From positions 7,511,908 through 7,571,907 of the forward strand of contig NC_087082.1 of assembly GCF_026151205.1 (NCBI RefSeq): DNA of 60,000 nucleotides, in the 5' to 3' direction. This document shows positions 24,001 through 30,640 of the stretch, piece by piece (position 1 is the stretch's first letter; the number at the start of each line of letters is the position of its first letter). Under the pieces are notes generated by a model. That model was not told the origin of the DNA and did not search any database. It saw only the letters and a list, made by a program, of their open reading frames with translations. The stretch is from Bolinopsis microptera (taxonomy: Eukaryota > Ctenophora > Tentaculata > Lobata > Bolinopsidae). The position numbers were made by a program, and so were the translations under genes.

Positions 24001-26366
24001 TGAAATCTGGCACATGGCTACGAGCCTCCTGAAGAAACTTACAGCTGCCACCAACACTCACCCTAAGATAGGACTCTGGTAAACCAAGAATACCATCATC
24101 GGCGAGGTCAACAGCAACCTCACCTCCAATGCTGTCCTGGACATGGACCTGACACCCTACATGATATGAGGCAGCCGGTTCCGAAAACCTTCCATGGCGA
24201 GACAGCACCGTCTATGGATGAACTGTTCGCAACAAGACTCACCAGAATATCCTAAATATGAGCATCTGTATAATGTATTGCCTCTATTGCATGATTTAAC
24301 CATTGTTTATCAGTTAAAACAAACAAATAGCTAAATTCGTTTCTCTAGACTGTGCTGTGGATGTTAAATAAAAAAACTTCACCCTTCGTAACACTAAACA
24401 AACGAGCACACACACACACAGAAACAACCTTATTATAGCTGTAGGACCAGTGTTATTTTAACCAAGCAAGGTGTAATACTGTAATACATTAATCCAATCT
24501 CGGGATAGGAAGCAGTTAGAAAGATCCGGTTTTGACTAATCTTAATTATTTGTCACTAACAACAACATGTTAAAATATGAGGATAGGTTATTTTTGGGCG
24601 TGATGCCCGTTTAATGTGGTTCCTAATCTACCGTGGCACAGGAGGGTCGTCAATTGAATTTAAAATCAATGTGGAAAATCAGGAGCCAGGATCTCCTGAA
24701 CCGTTTGTGACCCAGGGCCAGGAAGGTAAAAATAACAATCAACTGACATTACTCGGTAGGAGGTGGATCCTCGTTAAACCCTGTATAGAGTGGTATTATT
24801 AGATTAATGCATATTATGTATCTCCTGGATCGGAATCCCTCAACAGATTGAAAATGAATCATTTAAGCCACGTTTAGATAATATTAAGAGGGGGGGTACA
24901 ACGGTCATTAATGTCAGTATTATAGAATTTTGCTGAAATATACATATACATTAATGCCCATTTATGCCCATTTATGCCCATTTATGCCCATTAATGCCCA
25001 TTAATGCACATAAATGACCACGAACTACTACAAAATTTGTTACCTATGCTGCAAAAAAGACCTGGTCATTAATGTCAGTATTATTTACATATACATTAAT
25101 GCACATTAATGCCCATTTATGCCCATTAATATTTAATGCACATAAATGACCACGAACTACTACAAAATTTGTTACCTATGTTGCAAAAAAACCTGGTCAT
25201 TAATGTCAGTATTATAGAATTTTGCTGAAATATACATATACATGCCCATTTATGCCCATTAATGCACATTAATGACCGTTGTATCCCCCCATTAAGAGGC
25301 AGTTAAACTAGCGGGCTGCGATGAATGGGTACTTGCCACCACCCCATGGCGGCATGAAAACATAAAATATTTTGGCCCTCTTACAAATAATTAGTCCACA
25401 TTTTAGCTTAATTACACACATATTCTTGGAATATAATGTTGTAAAGTAACAATATTGAATACCCTGCCTCAATAATGCTCATTACCAGATCAACTAACCC
25501 CTGTCATCCTGCCCGTCTCATTGTAAAGATTTCCGTGAGGATAATTCTAGAATTTTACGTTTTGAATTGTCATGAAACTCTGTGTAATACATTGGCCTTA
25601 TGAGTTTTTGATGTGTTAAACTAAACAATCATATGATACAACATTATATACTATGCTGGTGAATAATCAGACCTGAGAGTACCTAAAGGTTACAAATTTG
25701 GCGTATTGTTCAGCTTAATCGCGGTGTTTTTCTCCTCCAAATTTGCCGAACATTAAAAAATTTTAGGCTTGCGGGATTGTACTATTTGCAAACTTTTACC
25801 GTACATATATGTTGCCTCTGAGTCTACAACATATAGAACAGGGCCCCTCCCCTCTTAACTAAGATACATTAGTTAAGTGTTGTCCCCCCCCCCCCCCCCC
25901 CCCCCCCCCCATACTCCTCCTTACGGCTTACACCTGCTCTATCTGCAGGTTAACGGTTGAATCGTTTGAATACTACACCATGTTGGAGGAAGATAAACGT
26001 AGGTTAAGTTGGGGCAAGATTGTCATGTTGATGCTCAAGAAGATGATGTTGCTGGATGACGACAGGGTAAAAGTTTCTTTTTCACTTTCACTTAGCTCTC
26101 ACATTAAGTTTTACTCTCGATCTTTTGTTTCACTTCGCTCCATTTCTATTTGATTTCTTTCAGTCGGTATTTTAGTTCTCTTTTCAAGGAGACTAACCGT
26201 CTAACCCTTCAATAACCTGTTCCTATTTCAGTTTGTAGTGTTGCTGGCAAAGTGCTACAACCAGATCTGTCACATCCTCGCTCAAGAGAACGAGAGAGGT
26301 CTCCAGATAGTACTCAGTAAATTCTTCTTAAGAGCTAGAAATCCGCTCTTCAAAACAATTTCGTGA
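677..26366 (+). CDS. ARFGEF: BIG-type ARF guanine nucleotide exchange factor (3' part, 20 exons)
   Basis: BIG1/BIG2-family proteins load GTP onto ARF GTPases at the trans-Golgi and endosomes through a Sec7 domain. The exons read here are 677-987, 1151-1316, 1563-1714, 2163-2291, 2551-2709, 2869-2950, 3181-3303, 3428-3597, 3711-3791, 11936-12052, 12276-12416, 12560-12694, 12880-12992, 13223-13352, 13623-13770, 14207-14388, 14499-14684, 14808-14961, 25949-26066 and 26232-26366. All have GT donors and AG acceptors and keep phase, giving about 977 residues that follow the order of vertebrate BIG1 from mid-Sec7 to the C-terminus. The N-terminal DCB/HUS region lies before the window. Between 14961 (ends LWKYG) and 25949 about 45 conserved residues are missing, so one exon was not found or is lost. 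Two introns are very large (8.1 and 11.0 kb) and hold other genes. The family assignment is sure; whether it is the ARFGEF1 or ARFGEF2 orthologue is not. Confidence 0.95.
1563..3791 (+). CDS. ARFGEF: ARFGEF exons, HDS1 and HDS2 region
   Basis: Seven exons follow Sec7. Landmarks are HVRPM then [11 protein letters not shown] (1714/2163 junction), the segment ending with [13 protein letters not shown] (2551-2709), [14 protein letters not shown] (2869-2950), [18 protein letters not shown] (3181-3303), the exon with [18 protein letters not shown] (3428-3597) and [14 protein letters not shown] (3711-3791). These match HDS1 and the start of the DUF1981 segment in BIG proteins. Introns are short (about 110-450 bp) until 3791, where the 8.1-kb intron begins. 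A 13-base G run sits 22 bases past the donor at 2710. Confidence 0.93.
4393..4399 (+). promoter_or_regulatory. TATA box of cysteine protease gene 1
   Basis: TATATAA lies 49 bases before the ATG at 4442, leaving room for a start site about 30 bases downstream and a short leader. The second copy has a TTTATAA at the matching place (8568), which supports both as core promoter elements and implies that the nested genes have their own promoter. Confidence 0.6.
4442..5848 (+). CDS. Secreted papain-like cysteine protease with acidic linker and Cys-rich tail (copy 1)
   Basis: Intronless, 468 residues. Residues 1-16 form a signal peptide ([16 protein letters not shown]). Residues 17-113 are an I29-like prodomain, ending in the basic LVRR before the mature start near IPASRDFSD. 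The C1 catalytic domain shows Gln131 and Cys137 in NQGSCGSCW, His276 in [11 protein letters not shown] and Asn296 in RNSWGVGWG, so the triad and oxyanion Gln are intact and it should be active. After residue 335 it departs from ordinary cathepsins: residues 342-371 are almost all Asp/Ser/Gly, then a 94-residue tail carries 12 cysteines and ends [13 protein letters not shown]. The tail is not recognised; it may bind metal, matrix or a partner. The gene lies inside an ARFGEF intron on the same strand, with its own TATA box (4393) and polyadenylation signal (6052). Secretion or lysosomal targeting is inferred from the signal peptide. Confidence 0.93.
   Translation: MMMFLILTTFLAGALSKDYRSDFNKAFAKFHVSDGLLMSEPPQVAAQRYKSFVHFAEEVDAVNGDDDIPFMAENNFLSILTPEEREAHMGFNSSGHMDSGETDYAAEERLVRRDIPASRDFSDRISGVKNQGSCGSCWTFAATAALEGEMYFVNSKKGMSLSEQEYMECSTSSDGCQGGWMEDCYTYSKKQDRIAPTSAAPYKGKDSRKCNYGNVANALASSDVRVTGNIEIKGDAKLLEFASKHIVSVAVKVSNKFMVYKSGVMVDNSCNKQPDHAVAVVGYGVEKGRKYWKVRNSWGVGWGDKGYILMDREKQNMCMISTYSHIPKVECRGSKCTAANADDESDDDSDDDSDDSDDGDDDDSDHGGDDETKLCKKRIGLFQKCKKNEAKAKEACENNSIPNCAIMKMNKNCYYIESGKTNNQRYIEVMMPCEEKDEKDEKCDSAAGLVFCSDCNCCKHEHMCHDKK
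6052..6057 (+). terminator. AATAAA polyadenylation signal, protease gene 1
   Basis: AATAAA lies about 204 bases after the stop codon at 5848. The 3' flank around it, including TTATTGGGGCCAGGAAACAA, is also found after gene 2, so the duplicated unit includes the 3' UTR. Confidence 0.6.
6329..7869. mobile_element. Poly-G/poly-C-ended foldback DNA transposon with 8-bp TSD
   Basis: The element runs from a 16-base G run (6329-6344) to a 51-base C run (7819-7869) and is flanked by perfect direct copies of GAACTACT (6321-6328 and 7870-7877). Next to each homopolymer is a ~95-bp module (6345-6439 and ~7726-7818) that starts near GGCAT and ends ATGCCATTTTATGCCATTG; each module is itself a hairpin. 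The interior holds nested inverted repeats: the stretch about 6574-6790 recurs reverse-complemented at about 7021-7245, and a partial copy is at 6890-7020. No transposase is visible, so it is non-autonomous. The 8-bp duplication fits a hAT-like integrase (inference). It lies between the two protease genes, inside the ARFGEF intron. Confidence 0.85.
7870..8567. other. Spacer between transposon and protease gene 2
   Basis: AT-rich sequence with no reading frame of note. A run of alternating TATATA at about 8426-8456 lies 110-140 bases before gene 2; its distance suggests it is not the core TATA box. Confidence 0.6.
8568..8574 (+). promoter_or_regulatory. TATA-like box of cysteine protease gene 2
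   Basis: TTTATAA lies 39 bases before the ATG at 8613, matching the position of the TATATAA in gene 1. It lies downstream of the first ATG of the long downstream frame (8558), which argues that translation was meant to start at 8613. Confidence 0.5.
8613..10024 (+). CDS. Papain-like cysteine protease copy 2, frameshifted in the prodomain (possible pseudogene)
   Basis: A tandem paralogue of the gene at 4442. From the ATG at 8613 it encodes a signal peptide ([17 protein letters not shown]) and the start of the prodomain, but this frame stops at 8739-8741. The rest, including the complete catalytic domain, reads in another frame from about 8736 on. Alignment with copy 1 at SEPPQ suggests loss of one C near 8733-8737. 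The downstream frame is open back to an ATG at 8558, but that start gives no signal peptide and precedes the TATA-like box; another in-frame ATG is at 8744. The catalytic motifs [20 protein letters not shown] and RNSWGVGWG are intact, as are the 12-cysteine tail and an acidic linker, here Gly/Asp-rich. It is either a recent pseudogene or an intact gene with an assembly indel. Confidence 0.85.
10267..10272 (+). terminator. AATAAA polyadenylation signal, protease gene 2
   Basis: AATAAA about 243 bases after the stop codon at 10024, inside 3' flanking sequence homologous to that of gene 1. Confidence 0.55.
10843..10920. repeat. Dispersed repeat, copy 1 of 2
   Basis: A stretch with CGATGTATGGGGACTTGCCA and CCCATGGC is clearly related to 25306-25382 in the same orientation. 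Both lie in ARFGEF introns. The family is not recognised; the surrounding 10300-11200 shows nothing else. Confidence 0.55.
11207..11590 (-). pseudogene. Degenerate retrotransposon reverse-transcriptase C-terminal fragment
   Basis: The minus-strand frame from 11590 to 11207 is open for 127 codons and encodes FLDLDIYI, then [17 protein letters not shown], then [18 protein letters not shown]. This series (FLDL, YDKRDDF, NFPxLxxxVP, SYGVYISQLIRxARxSS) is a familiar signature in the C-terminal part of reverse transcriptases annotated in many invertebrates. A stop lies upstream at 11591-11593, and the catalytic YADD region is not visible. It is antisense to the host gene and lies in the same ARFGEF intron as the proteases. 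The exact retroelement family is uncertain. Confidence 0.65.
11936..14961 (+). CDS. ARFGEF: ARFGEF exons, DUF1981 to HDS3/HDS4
   Basis: Nine exons after the protease-bearing intron. Landmarks are [16 protein letters not shown] and [11 protein letters not shown] (11936-12052), [13 protein letters not shown] (12276-12416), [20 protein letters not shown] (12560-12694), [16 protein letters not shown] (12880-12992), FRIFDHMKL (13223-13352), [13 protein letters not shown] (13623-13770), [17 protein letters not shown] (14207-14388), [16 protein letters not shown] (14499-14684) and [20 protein letters not shown] (14808-14961). The order and content match vertebrate BIG1/2. The 8.1-kb intron falls between MKFLEK and [12 protein letters not shown], within the DUF1981 block. 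Confidence 0.94.
12386..12510 (+). repeat. Threefold local duplication of an exon end and its splice donor
   Basis: The exon end and donor (GCAATATTTCTCGGTAAGTT around 12416) recurs with its donor at 12460 and again near 12500, where the donor is degenerate (GTTAAT). The repeats are about 35-43 bp. The first donor keeps the frame to the next exon; the second would add 43 bases and shift frame. Confidence 0.8.
13954..14190 (+). repeat. Heptamer minisatellite (TGAGTGC and variants)
   Basis: About 34 tandem 7-mers of the form GTGCTGA, with variants GTGCTAA, GTGTTGA, GTCCTGA and GTGCTTA. It fills the 3' half of the intron between the ARFGEF exons ending at 13770 and starting at 14207, and ends 17 bases before the splice acceptor. 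The open minus-strand frame through it is a repeat artefact. Confidence 0.95.
14962..16047. other. Intron sequence with TTTA microsatellite
   Basis: Very AT-rich. A TTTA/TTAA tandem run occupies about 15002-15110. The rest shows no reading frame, RNA gene or recognised repeat. It probably includes the downstream region of the minus-strand GPCR. Confidence 0.6.
16048..17610 (-). CDS. Rhodopsin-like GPCR with repetitive glycosylated N-terminus (nested antisense)
   Basis: Intronless, 520 residues from the ATG at 17610; the open frame extends 18 bases further but only from a TTG. The N-terminus has a 16-residue unit twice (MRKSPSGR plus PDDS), then five Asn-Gly/Glu-Thr sequons in [11 protein letters not shown]-like repeats, so a stalk of about 100 residues is probably extracellular and glycosylated. 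Seven hydrophobic helices follow: [11 protein letters not shown] (TM1), [13 protein letters not shown] (TM2), a helix ending [13 protein letters not shown] (TM3), [15 protein letters not shown] (TM4), [17 protein letters not shown] (TM5), [18 protein letters not shown] (TM6) and [11 protein letters not shown] (TM7). The LADIL motif supports class A. The DRY site reads SIVRT and NPxxY reads NSTLSPMI, so both switches are atypical. Ligand unknown. It lies antisense in the 11-kb ARFGEF intron. Confidence 0.85.
   Translation of the reverse strand: MRKSPSGRWPQPDDSHMRKSPSGRGPKPDDSQLDGSSDRPSNGTFDVPINRPSNETLVGPSNGTFDGPIDMPSNGTFDGPIDRPSNGTLNPGDRDGDRGDGKGKASKGIHAEFLNIKAYYLKYEYREQDMIWGVSMILICILLIAICMSLNMHVFRFYRKKFKQDVVSLLYVMMSLADILVATGSFVTVICLILYLTMDLEEKDMDFVDPSVKYLCYISFFISSIAIRVSIFLNALLSIVRTIMIKNPFYETSKRGICLAVAFVTLFWIITAAAEVYTQKYINIEAHWTTFETEIPELETEEGYLNNRKQYLYLWYYIYTSAAGFYCTLEFLGSNLPWSVGFYDVMGDVDGDDLKQLYSENFALYGMFLIAFVIPCLISIVCLIIKAVILSRPSVGGTQNNNKVVTNTIMMLTLVFVICNTINIIVISLAMFYGNWFELDESGIEKDDDVIMRFYRTMFAVQQVLPLLNSTLSPMILIWRGAALRKSFAETFHKVLPSRGGGTKTITSSVRATVMTTADL
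17611..22237. other. Long intron stretch without recognised genes
   Basis: About 4.6 kb of AT-rich sequence. It holds a GA-rich microsatellite at about 20776-20818, a small direct repeat of TAACCCTGG at about 19558-19582, and only short, patternless reading frames. The promoter of the minus-strand GPCR should lie just above 17610, but no clear TATA box was seen. The missing ARFGEF exon was looked for here by eye and not found. Confidence 0.6.
22238..22441 (+). repeat. 200-bp repeat copy 1, with a 43-codon reading frame
   Basis: About 85-90% identical to 24605-24825, in direct orientation 2.37 kb away. An ATG at 22282 opens 43 codons (ends 22413) beginning [19 protein letters not shown] and ending KPCIEWYY. 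In copy 2 the peptide is preserved almost unchanged, but its ATG is GTG. It is either a decayed coding exon spread by a transposon or part of the transposon itself. No family recognised. Confidence 0.65.
22772..23130 (+). mobile_element. tRNA-derived SINE
   Basis: The head resembles a tRNA gene, with a RNA polymerase III A box TGGCTCAGTTGG at 22779-22790 and a perfect B box GGTTCGATTCC at 22821-22831. A tRNA-unrelated body of about 270 bp and an A-rich end near 23120 follow. The head lacks a clean cloverleaf, so it is a SINE rather than a working tRNA gene. It sits between the two 200-bp repeats. Confidence 0.7.
23532..24082 (+). pseudogene. Frameshifted DDE-type transposase remnant (Kolobok/THAP-like)
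   Basis: One frame (23532-23936) encodes [12 protein letters not shown] and then [20 protein letters not shown], matching the GDGRCDSPGYSAKYCTY block of a widespread animal transposase group, here without the usual Arg and second Asp. The next block, [12 protein letters not shown] through [14 protein letters not shown], matches the usual TTDRHxQIRxxM ... HxFDVWH block but reads in another frame (up to 24082), so there is a frameshift near 23920. With these defects it cannot make an active enzyme. The family name is from memory and tentative. Sequence at 23220-23531 may be its eroded 5' part. Confidence 0.6.
24605..24825 (+). repeat. 200-bp repeat copy 2, with a 62-codon reading frame
   Basis: Direct copy of 22238-22441. 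Here the frame is open from an ATG at 24614 to a stop at 24800-24802 and includes [19 protein letters not shown] followed by the same [15 protein letters not shown]...CIEWYY peptide. Copy 1 has two stops in this upstream part. The two copies bracket the SINE and the transposase remnant. Confidence 0.65.
24891..25290. mobile_element. 400-bp MITE with G6/C6 termini and perfect 8-bp TSD
   Basis: The left end GGGGGGTACAACGGTCATTA is mirrored by a right end finishing TAATGACCGTTGTATCCCCCC. ATTAAGAG occurs directly on both sides (24883-24890 and 25291-25298). The interior is about 2.5 tandem copies of a ~150-bp unit that contains ATTTATGCCC repeats and GACCACGAACTACTACA. There is no coding capacity. 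Terminus type and duplication length match the element at 6329-7869, although the sequences differ. Confidence 0.9.
25306..25382. repeat. Dispersed repeat, copy 2 of 2
   Basis: Related to 10843-10920; shares CGATG(A/T)ATGGG(T/G)ACTTGCCA and CCCATGGC in the same order. Found just after the MITE at 24891. Family not recognised. Confidence 0.55.
25884..25910 (+). repeat. 27-base C run before a splice acceptor
   Basis: Uninterrupted C run ending 38 bases before the ARFGEF exon at 25949. It acts on the sense strand as part of an extreme polypyrimidine tract. Confidence 0.9.
25949..26366 (+). CDS. ARFGEF: ARFGEF terminal exons
   Basis: Exon 25949-26066 enters in phase 2 and encodes [18 protein letters not shown] and then [20 protein letters not shown]. 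The last exon, 26232-26366, encodes [20 protein letters not shown] through [12 protein letters not shown] and ends PLFKTIS at a TGA. This matches the C-terminal region of BIG proteins, where a block like LRAVLRRFFLRIG occurs. A possible polyadenylation signal AATAAA is at 27134-27139, about 770 bases after the stop; nearer signals were not seen. Confidence 0.88.
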
Positions 26367-27829
26367 CACCCTAGTAACTGTCCCTAGGTGACAGGCCCCT
26401 TGACAACGTCATTTACAATCTGTTGTAATCGTATCTGAACATTTTTGGACTACTTGGAGTTACATAATATATGTTTCCTTAGGAGTTAGGTCCCAGCCGG
26501 GAGCTAAAGTCACTTCTCCAGGTGTTGTTTTCTTTTTTACTCCTCTTCTTTGTACTTGTTCCTCCAATTCTAGGTATTTTCAGCGGCTCTAACTTTTCAG
26601 TGACGATTATAAATCACCCTTAACTGTATAAACTGTTAGCTCTTATTTGAACTATCTCTTAAGGCTGATGACTTGGCTGTCAGGGTAAACTTGTCTAACA
26701 TGTGATCATATCTGCAAAGTGATTGGTTAGGAATTGTCACGTGTCAAAACGAGCATATCTCCCATCTCGTCCGTGTCTGTGAAGTGGGTTAATAATGGGA
26801 AGTTGGGCGATTGTTAGATGTCGTATCTGTGCGAGGTGACTTTTGTGTTCTTTATAATGCTCATTTAACAGCTTGAAATGGTGTGGCTACGAGAGACCGA
26901 AACTAATCGTCCAATTTTCCCCTCGACAATTAAAGTCAGACGATTCTTTATGAATATGAATTTTATAAAACATTATATTTATGTTGAAGAAGGATGCGTT
27001 TCTTTTATACTTTTAGTGAATGTTACAGTTTTTCAGGCAGTCGTTAATAACTGAGCTAACATATGGTTGCATGATGCCCCAGATAACATTGGTACATTAT
27101 CTAGTATCTACGTGTTAGTGATTGTTTTTAACCAATAAAACTGAATTTTCAGAAAACATGATTGTCTGGTTTTTCCACCTCTCGTGTTTGTCATTAAGTT
27201 AACTAGTTTAATATTAGTAGTAATAGTTTATTAGTCATCACATGAACTCTCCGCTGTTCACAATACTAAAATTTGATCTCCCGAGGTGATTTTAATCAGT
27301 GACACCCACTGAGCTCTCTTTAGATCAGCGAGATTAAATCTGTTGGGCTGGTCCCATTAATATTTGTTACTTATCTGATATTAATAAATTATTCTTCCCA
27401 AAGTGAAGTATTAATTGCAAGGTCATTGTAAGTAAACATATCTGTATTACATTCGAAAGATTGTTCAGAATCTCGACTGTTGATTGCCCCCTTTCTGATG
27501 ATAATGTATTGCTAGTGGTGAATAAATCACCGTATGGATTGATTGTAATTTTGGGGAAATGTTTCGATTAGTTTAACTTTAAAACTTTGTGTTACTATGA
27601 ACTGTAGATTGCGTTATATAGTTTATGATATAATTTGTTGATTTCGCTGCACTTGACCACTCGTTTTATTATTTTTTAATTTTACCATGAACCCAATAAA
27701 ATGTCAATTTGATTCTTTTGACCGAGAAAAACATGTAACTGTATCTATTTAGCACATCTATTTACCATAACCGTGCTATAATGAAACCGCTGAAGCGTGT
27801 CTGGTTTCAATTTTATGCGTGAGGGTCAA
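26367..27829. other. 3' UTR and intergenic sequence
   Basis: AT-rich sequence after the ARFGEF stop codon. Apart from AATAAA at 27134 nothing was recognised: no reading frame with family features and no obvious repeat. Confidence 0.6.
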
Positions 27830-28055
27830 GGGAGATGGTGCGAAGCAAGAATGATAGTTTGCGTTCCAGCGGCGACGTCCTCAAATGCCTGGTTCAATAT
27901 ATATAATAATTGAGTGCGTGGCGCGGCCCAGTGGCATCGCGCTAGTGCTACAAAGCCTTCATGCCACTTGTTACCTGGGGACCCCGCCCAGGCTATTATC
28001 AATTATATTTATGTTTATAATCATAGAGAATAGAGATCCGGCGGAATGACCCAGG
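27830..28055. repeat. Cluster of GC-rich repeat modules (degenerate)
   Basis: Contains a degenerate copy of the AGCGGCGA(A)GTCCTCC module (around 27870), a CGCGGCCCAGTGGCATCGCG segment (27920s) and a degenerate module B (27978-28053). The same modules occur at 28.5, 39.6, 41.1 and 50-53 kb. Confidence 0.6.
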
Positions 28056-28354
28056 AAACCTTATTGGATGGGGCCTAACTTTGAAAGTAAAAGAGTTAGA
28101 GACTTCCGGTTTTTTGCAAAATGTTCGTTTTGAAAAAATATAAATAATTTTTCCTTCCCAGGGGGGAAATTTGAGACAACGTAGTTAATGAGTTATTTCA
28201 AAATCTCCAGAAAAGTCTCATTTTGGGCCGATCAAAAGTTTGCAACTTTAACTTTGCGGATTCCTGTACACTGTACTCAGCTCAGATTGGCTGAATTGTG
28301 TCACGTGCTAGCTGCTTGAACATTGGAATGCGTCACGCTTGTGCCATGTACATT

Positions 28355-28463
28355 GTAGGTTTATAACCTAGCAGGACCATTGGACCGAGGACGCGCGCCG
28401 AGTTGGACTCGTCGACGGTCTATAAATATTTGAAACAAATATTTTACAAGTATCACCCGTTAA
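28355..28463 (+). repeat. Repeat module C
   Basis: Begins GGTTTATAACCTA, has ACGCGCGCCGAGTTGGACTC in the middle and ends near TATCACCCGTTAA. Other copies are at 29242-29328, 52591-52695 (plus) and 53311-53389 (minus). Confidence 0.75.
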
Positions 28464-28582
28464 CGCCACGCGTGCAGATCATGCTTAATGTAGTGCGCGA
28501 GGTAAAGCAGCCTGTTTACATTAAACCAACTCTAGTACCACCGCCAGCCAGTAACTTTTGCTGGGTATCATAACGCATAATT

Positions 28583-28661
28583 ACTTGGGGACCTCAGGCT
28601 ATCATATTCATTAACATAGAGATTCGGCGGAATGACAGGCTGAGCGCGGCCCAGTAAAACG
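28583..28661 (+). repeat. Repeat module B, small foldback MITE-like
   Basis: About 77 bp running from TTACCTGGGGACCTCAGGCT-like sequence to GAGCGCGGCCCAGTAA. The ends are imperfect inverted repeats of each other (TTACYTGGG / CCCAGTAA). Copies at 39648-39731, 50634-50724 and 52505-52577 (minus) and 41130-41208 (plus). Confidence 0.7.
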
Positions 28662-28826
28662 CATAACTGATAATGAAGTACCCAATTATTAGGGCTGGTA
28701 CAAGCCCAAAGCCAAACACAAGAATGTTTCGTATATGGATCATATGCCTGCATGTGCATTGCTGTCCAGTCCCAGGACGTTCAACTGAGCATCAAGTGAT
28801 GTTAATGGTTAAGTACAGTAAACCAT

Positions 28827-28955
28827 TGATTCACGATGTCAATCCTTCGCAGCTTGGTGATGCACAGTGGTGCATCTCGCCGATCTACCGAAGAGAAGTT
28901 GCGAGAAGCATTATTGGATGCGCGCGCGCGACCCAGTAGTGCATCGCGCTACAAA
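28827..28955 (+). repeat. Repeat module A, full copy
   Basis: Begins TTGATTCACGATGTCAATCC and ends TGCATCGCGCTACAA. Internally it has two related segments, CACAGTGGTGCATCTCGCC and CCCAGTAGTGCATCGCGC, as if built by duplication. Copies are at 39909-40001, 41027-41090, 50067-50312 and 52803-52920. Confidence 0.75.
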
Positions 28956-29241
28956 GTAAACCAATGAGCCAAACTAATTCTTGTCAAATTACAAATTGGC
29001 TTTTGAATTACGACCCAATCATGAAATAAACTGCAGTATAAGCTTTAGCATTTAGTTTAACGGCGAAATACAGCTACTTTTAAAGTTTTAGTTCTAATTG
29101 TAGATTTGGAGGAATACGAGTACTTTTAATTCGTTGAAGTCTTAAGTTTGAACCAAAATACCCTGCTACGCATCAGCTACATGAGGACCGCACTTTTTGC
29201 AAAGTTTCAACGCATTCATATATCCATTATATGCAATGTTT

Positions 29242-29328
29242 GGAGGTTTATAACCTATCAAGACGCGCGCCGAGTTTGACTCGTCGCGACGGTCTCGAAA
29301 CAAATATTTTACGAGTACCACCCGTTAA
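29242..29328 (+). repeat. Repeat module C
   Basis: Second copy of the GGTTTATAACCTA...ACCCGTTAA module, with GACGCGCGCCGAGTTTGACT in the middle. Confidence 0.7.
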
Positions 29329-29329
29329 A

Positions 29330-30560
29330 TGCAATGTATGTATGTTTACTGAGCGCGGTGCTCAGCCTGTTCATGTTGTTAACTGCACAGTGCACCGTAG
29401 CTTTAACCGGTTTTCCAATGTGTTAATTATAAAATATAATGTATAAACACTATTAGCCTGGGGCCGGGTCCTAAATAAAAGTAAATGTATGTTGTTAATA
29501 TTGTTTTGATTCTACGTGTATTTATCTTCTTTCAATAATATGCCTACATTTGTACAGTTGAGGTAATTTACTATAAATTCAATCAAAAAATTGAATTTAA
29601 ATTGTATGCGCGCCACGCATTTGTTTAGTGGTGCACTGCATTTATTTCGTATTTTAACCGAAAACGTGATATCGAGCGCTACACAAACAATACATAATAC
29701 AACTGGTCGTGTTATTACTTGTTTTCGATTTCACAGCAATTATTTTATTAAAAGAAATGACATCTAAAAGTAGCACCTTTTTCGAGGGTGTCTATCCTTA
29801 TATAGCTAGGCAATTACCATTGCTGAAATTATTTGTATACTGTTCGAAGCATTTTATCTAAAATTAGCACATTGGGTAAAAAGTGTTTACTAAGCGAGTG
29901 TTCGTTTGTATATTACCAATTACATGATCACGTTTTGGCCTATTTTTAACCCCCTTCTTAATAATCAGTTTTACACATCATAGCTATTGTGTTAAAATTA
30001 CACCAGCGTAATCATTTAAAATCCCGCCCTTAGTGATTACGTACTACATGAACTACCCCTTATTCTATAAATATTACATTTATGGTTATGTTGTCAGTTG
30101 TATTTGTCGAACACTAATAATAATAATAAATTAATGTTAGTTTTATACAGCACCAAAAGGTTAAATAATTTAAATTTAACCCTTATGCACAGCTGTAAAT
30201 GATACTTAAATTAATGAGAGTGTGCACCTTTGCCTTAGACGTGACGGAGGTGGAACAAGAAACTGTTCAGAAAACAGGCGATAGAAACTGTAAAATATAA
30301 CGTGACTAAATAAGGCAGATGCACTTAACAAGCAGATATCCAAGAAGGGTTAGCAGGTTTTCTAACAGAGGACTAGTGGAAAGGATAATGACTACAAGAA
30401 ATCGCAGTATGAAACTCAACAGCCTAACAAATTTAAAAATCAGGTTAATAAAAATGAAATTCCCTGATATATTAAAAATTCTATAAAAACTCTATAAAAA
30501 TTCTTTAAACAATCCATAGAAATTCTATAGACTCAAAATATACAAACAATCTGAAGTAAA
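29330..30560. other. Intergenic AT-rich stretch
   Basis: No gene or recognised repeat. Reading frames are short and lack any family pattern. Confidence 0.55.
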
Positions 30561-30568
30561 AAATGACC

Positions 30569-30640
30569 TCTGACGAGGCTCGAACCGGGATGAGCTTGCT
30601 AACTTGAACGGCCTTAGCCGCCGTCCTACGAGAGGCTCAA
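30569..30640 (-). repeat. tRNA-like sequence, probable SINE head
   Basis: On the minus strand a B box GGTTCGAGCC (about 30577-30587) follows GGCTAAGGCCG by about 30 bases, and CCTCT/AGAGG could pair as an acceptor stem. The T arm does not pair properly and no clear anticodon arm was found, so this is more likely a tRNA-derived repeat than a tRNA gene. Confidence 0.35.

Noticed and set aside
23228-24208. Minus-strand reading frames of 84-150 codons
   Set aside because: They are antisense to the transposase remnant, whose motifs are on the plus strand.
22238-24825. LTR retrotransposon with 200-bp LTRs
   Set aside because: No primer-binding site or polypurine tract, no reverse transcriptase between them, and the copies do not have TG...CA ends.
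30569-30640. Functional tRNA gene on the minus strand
   Set aside because: B box is present but the T arm does not pair and no credible anticodon arm was found.
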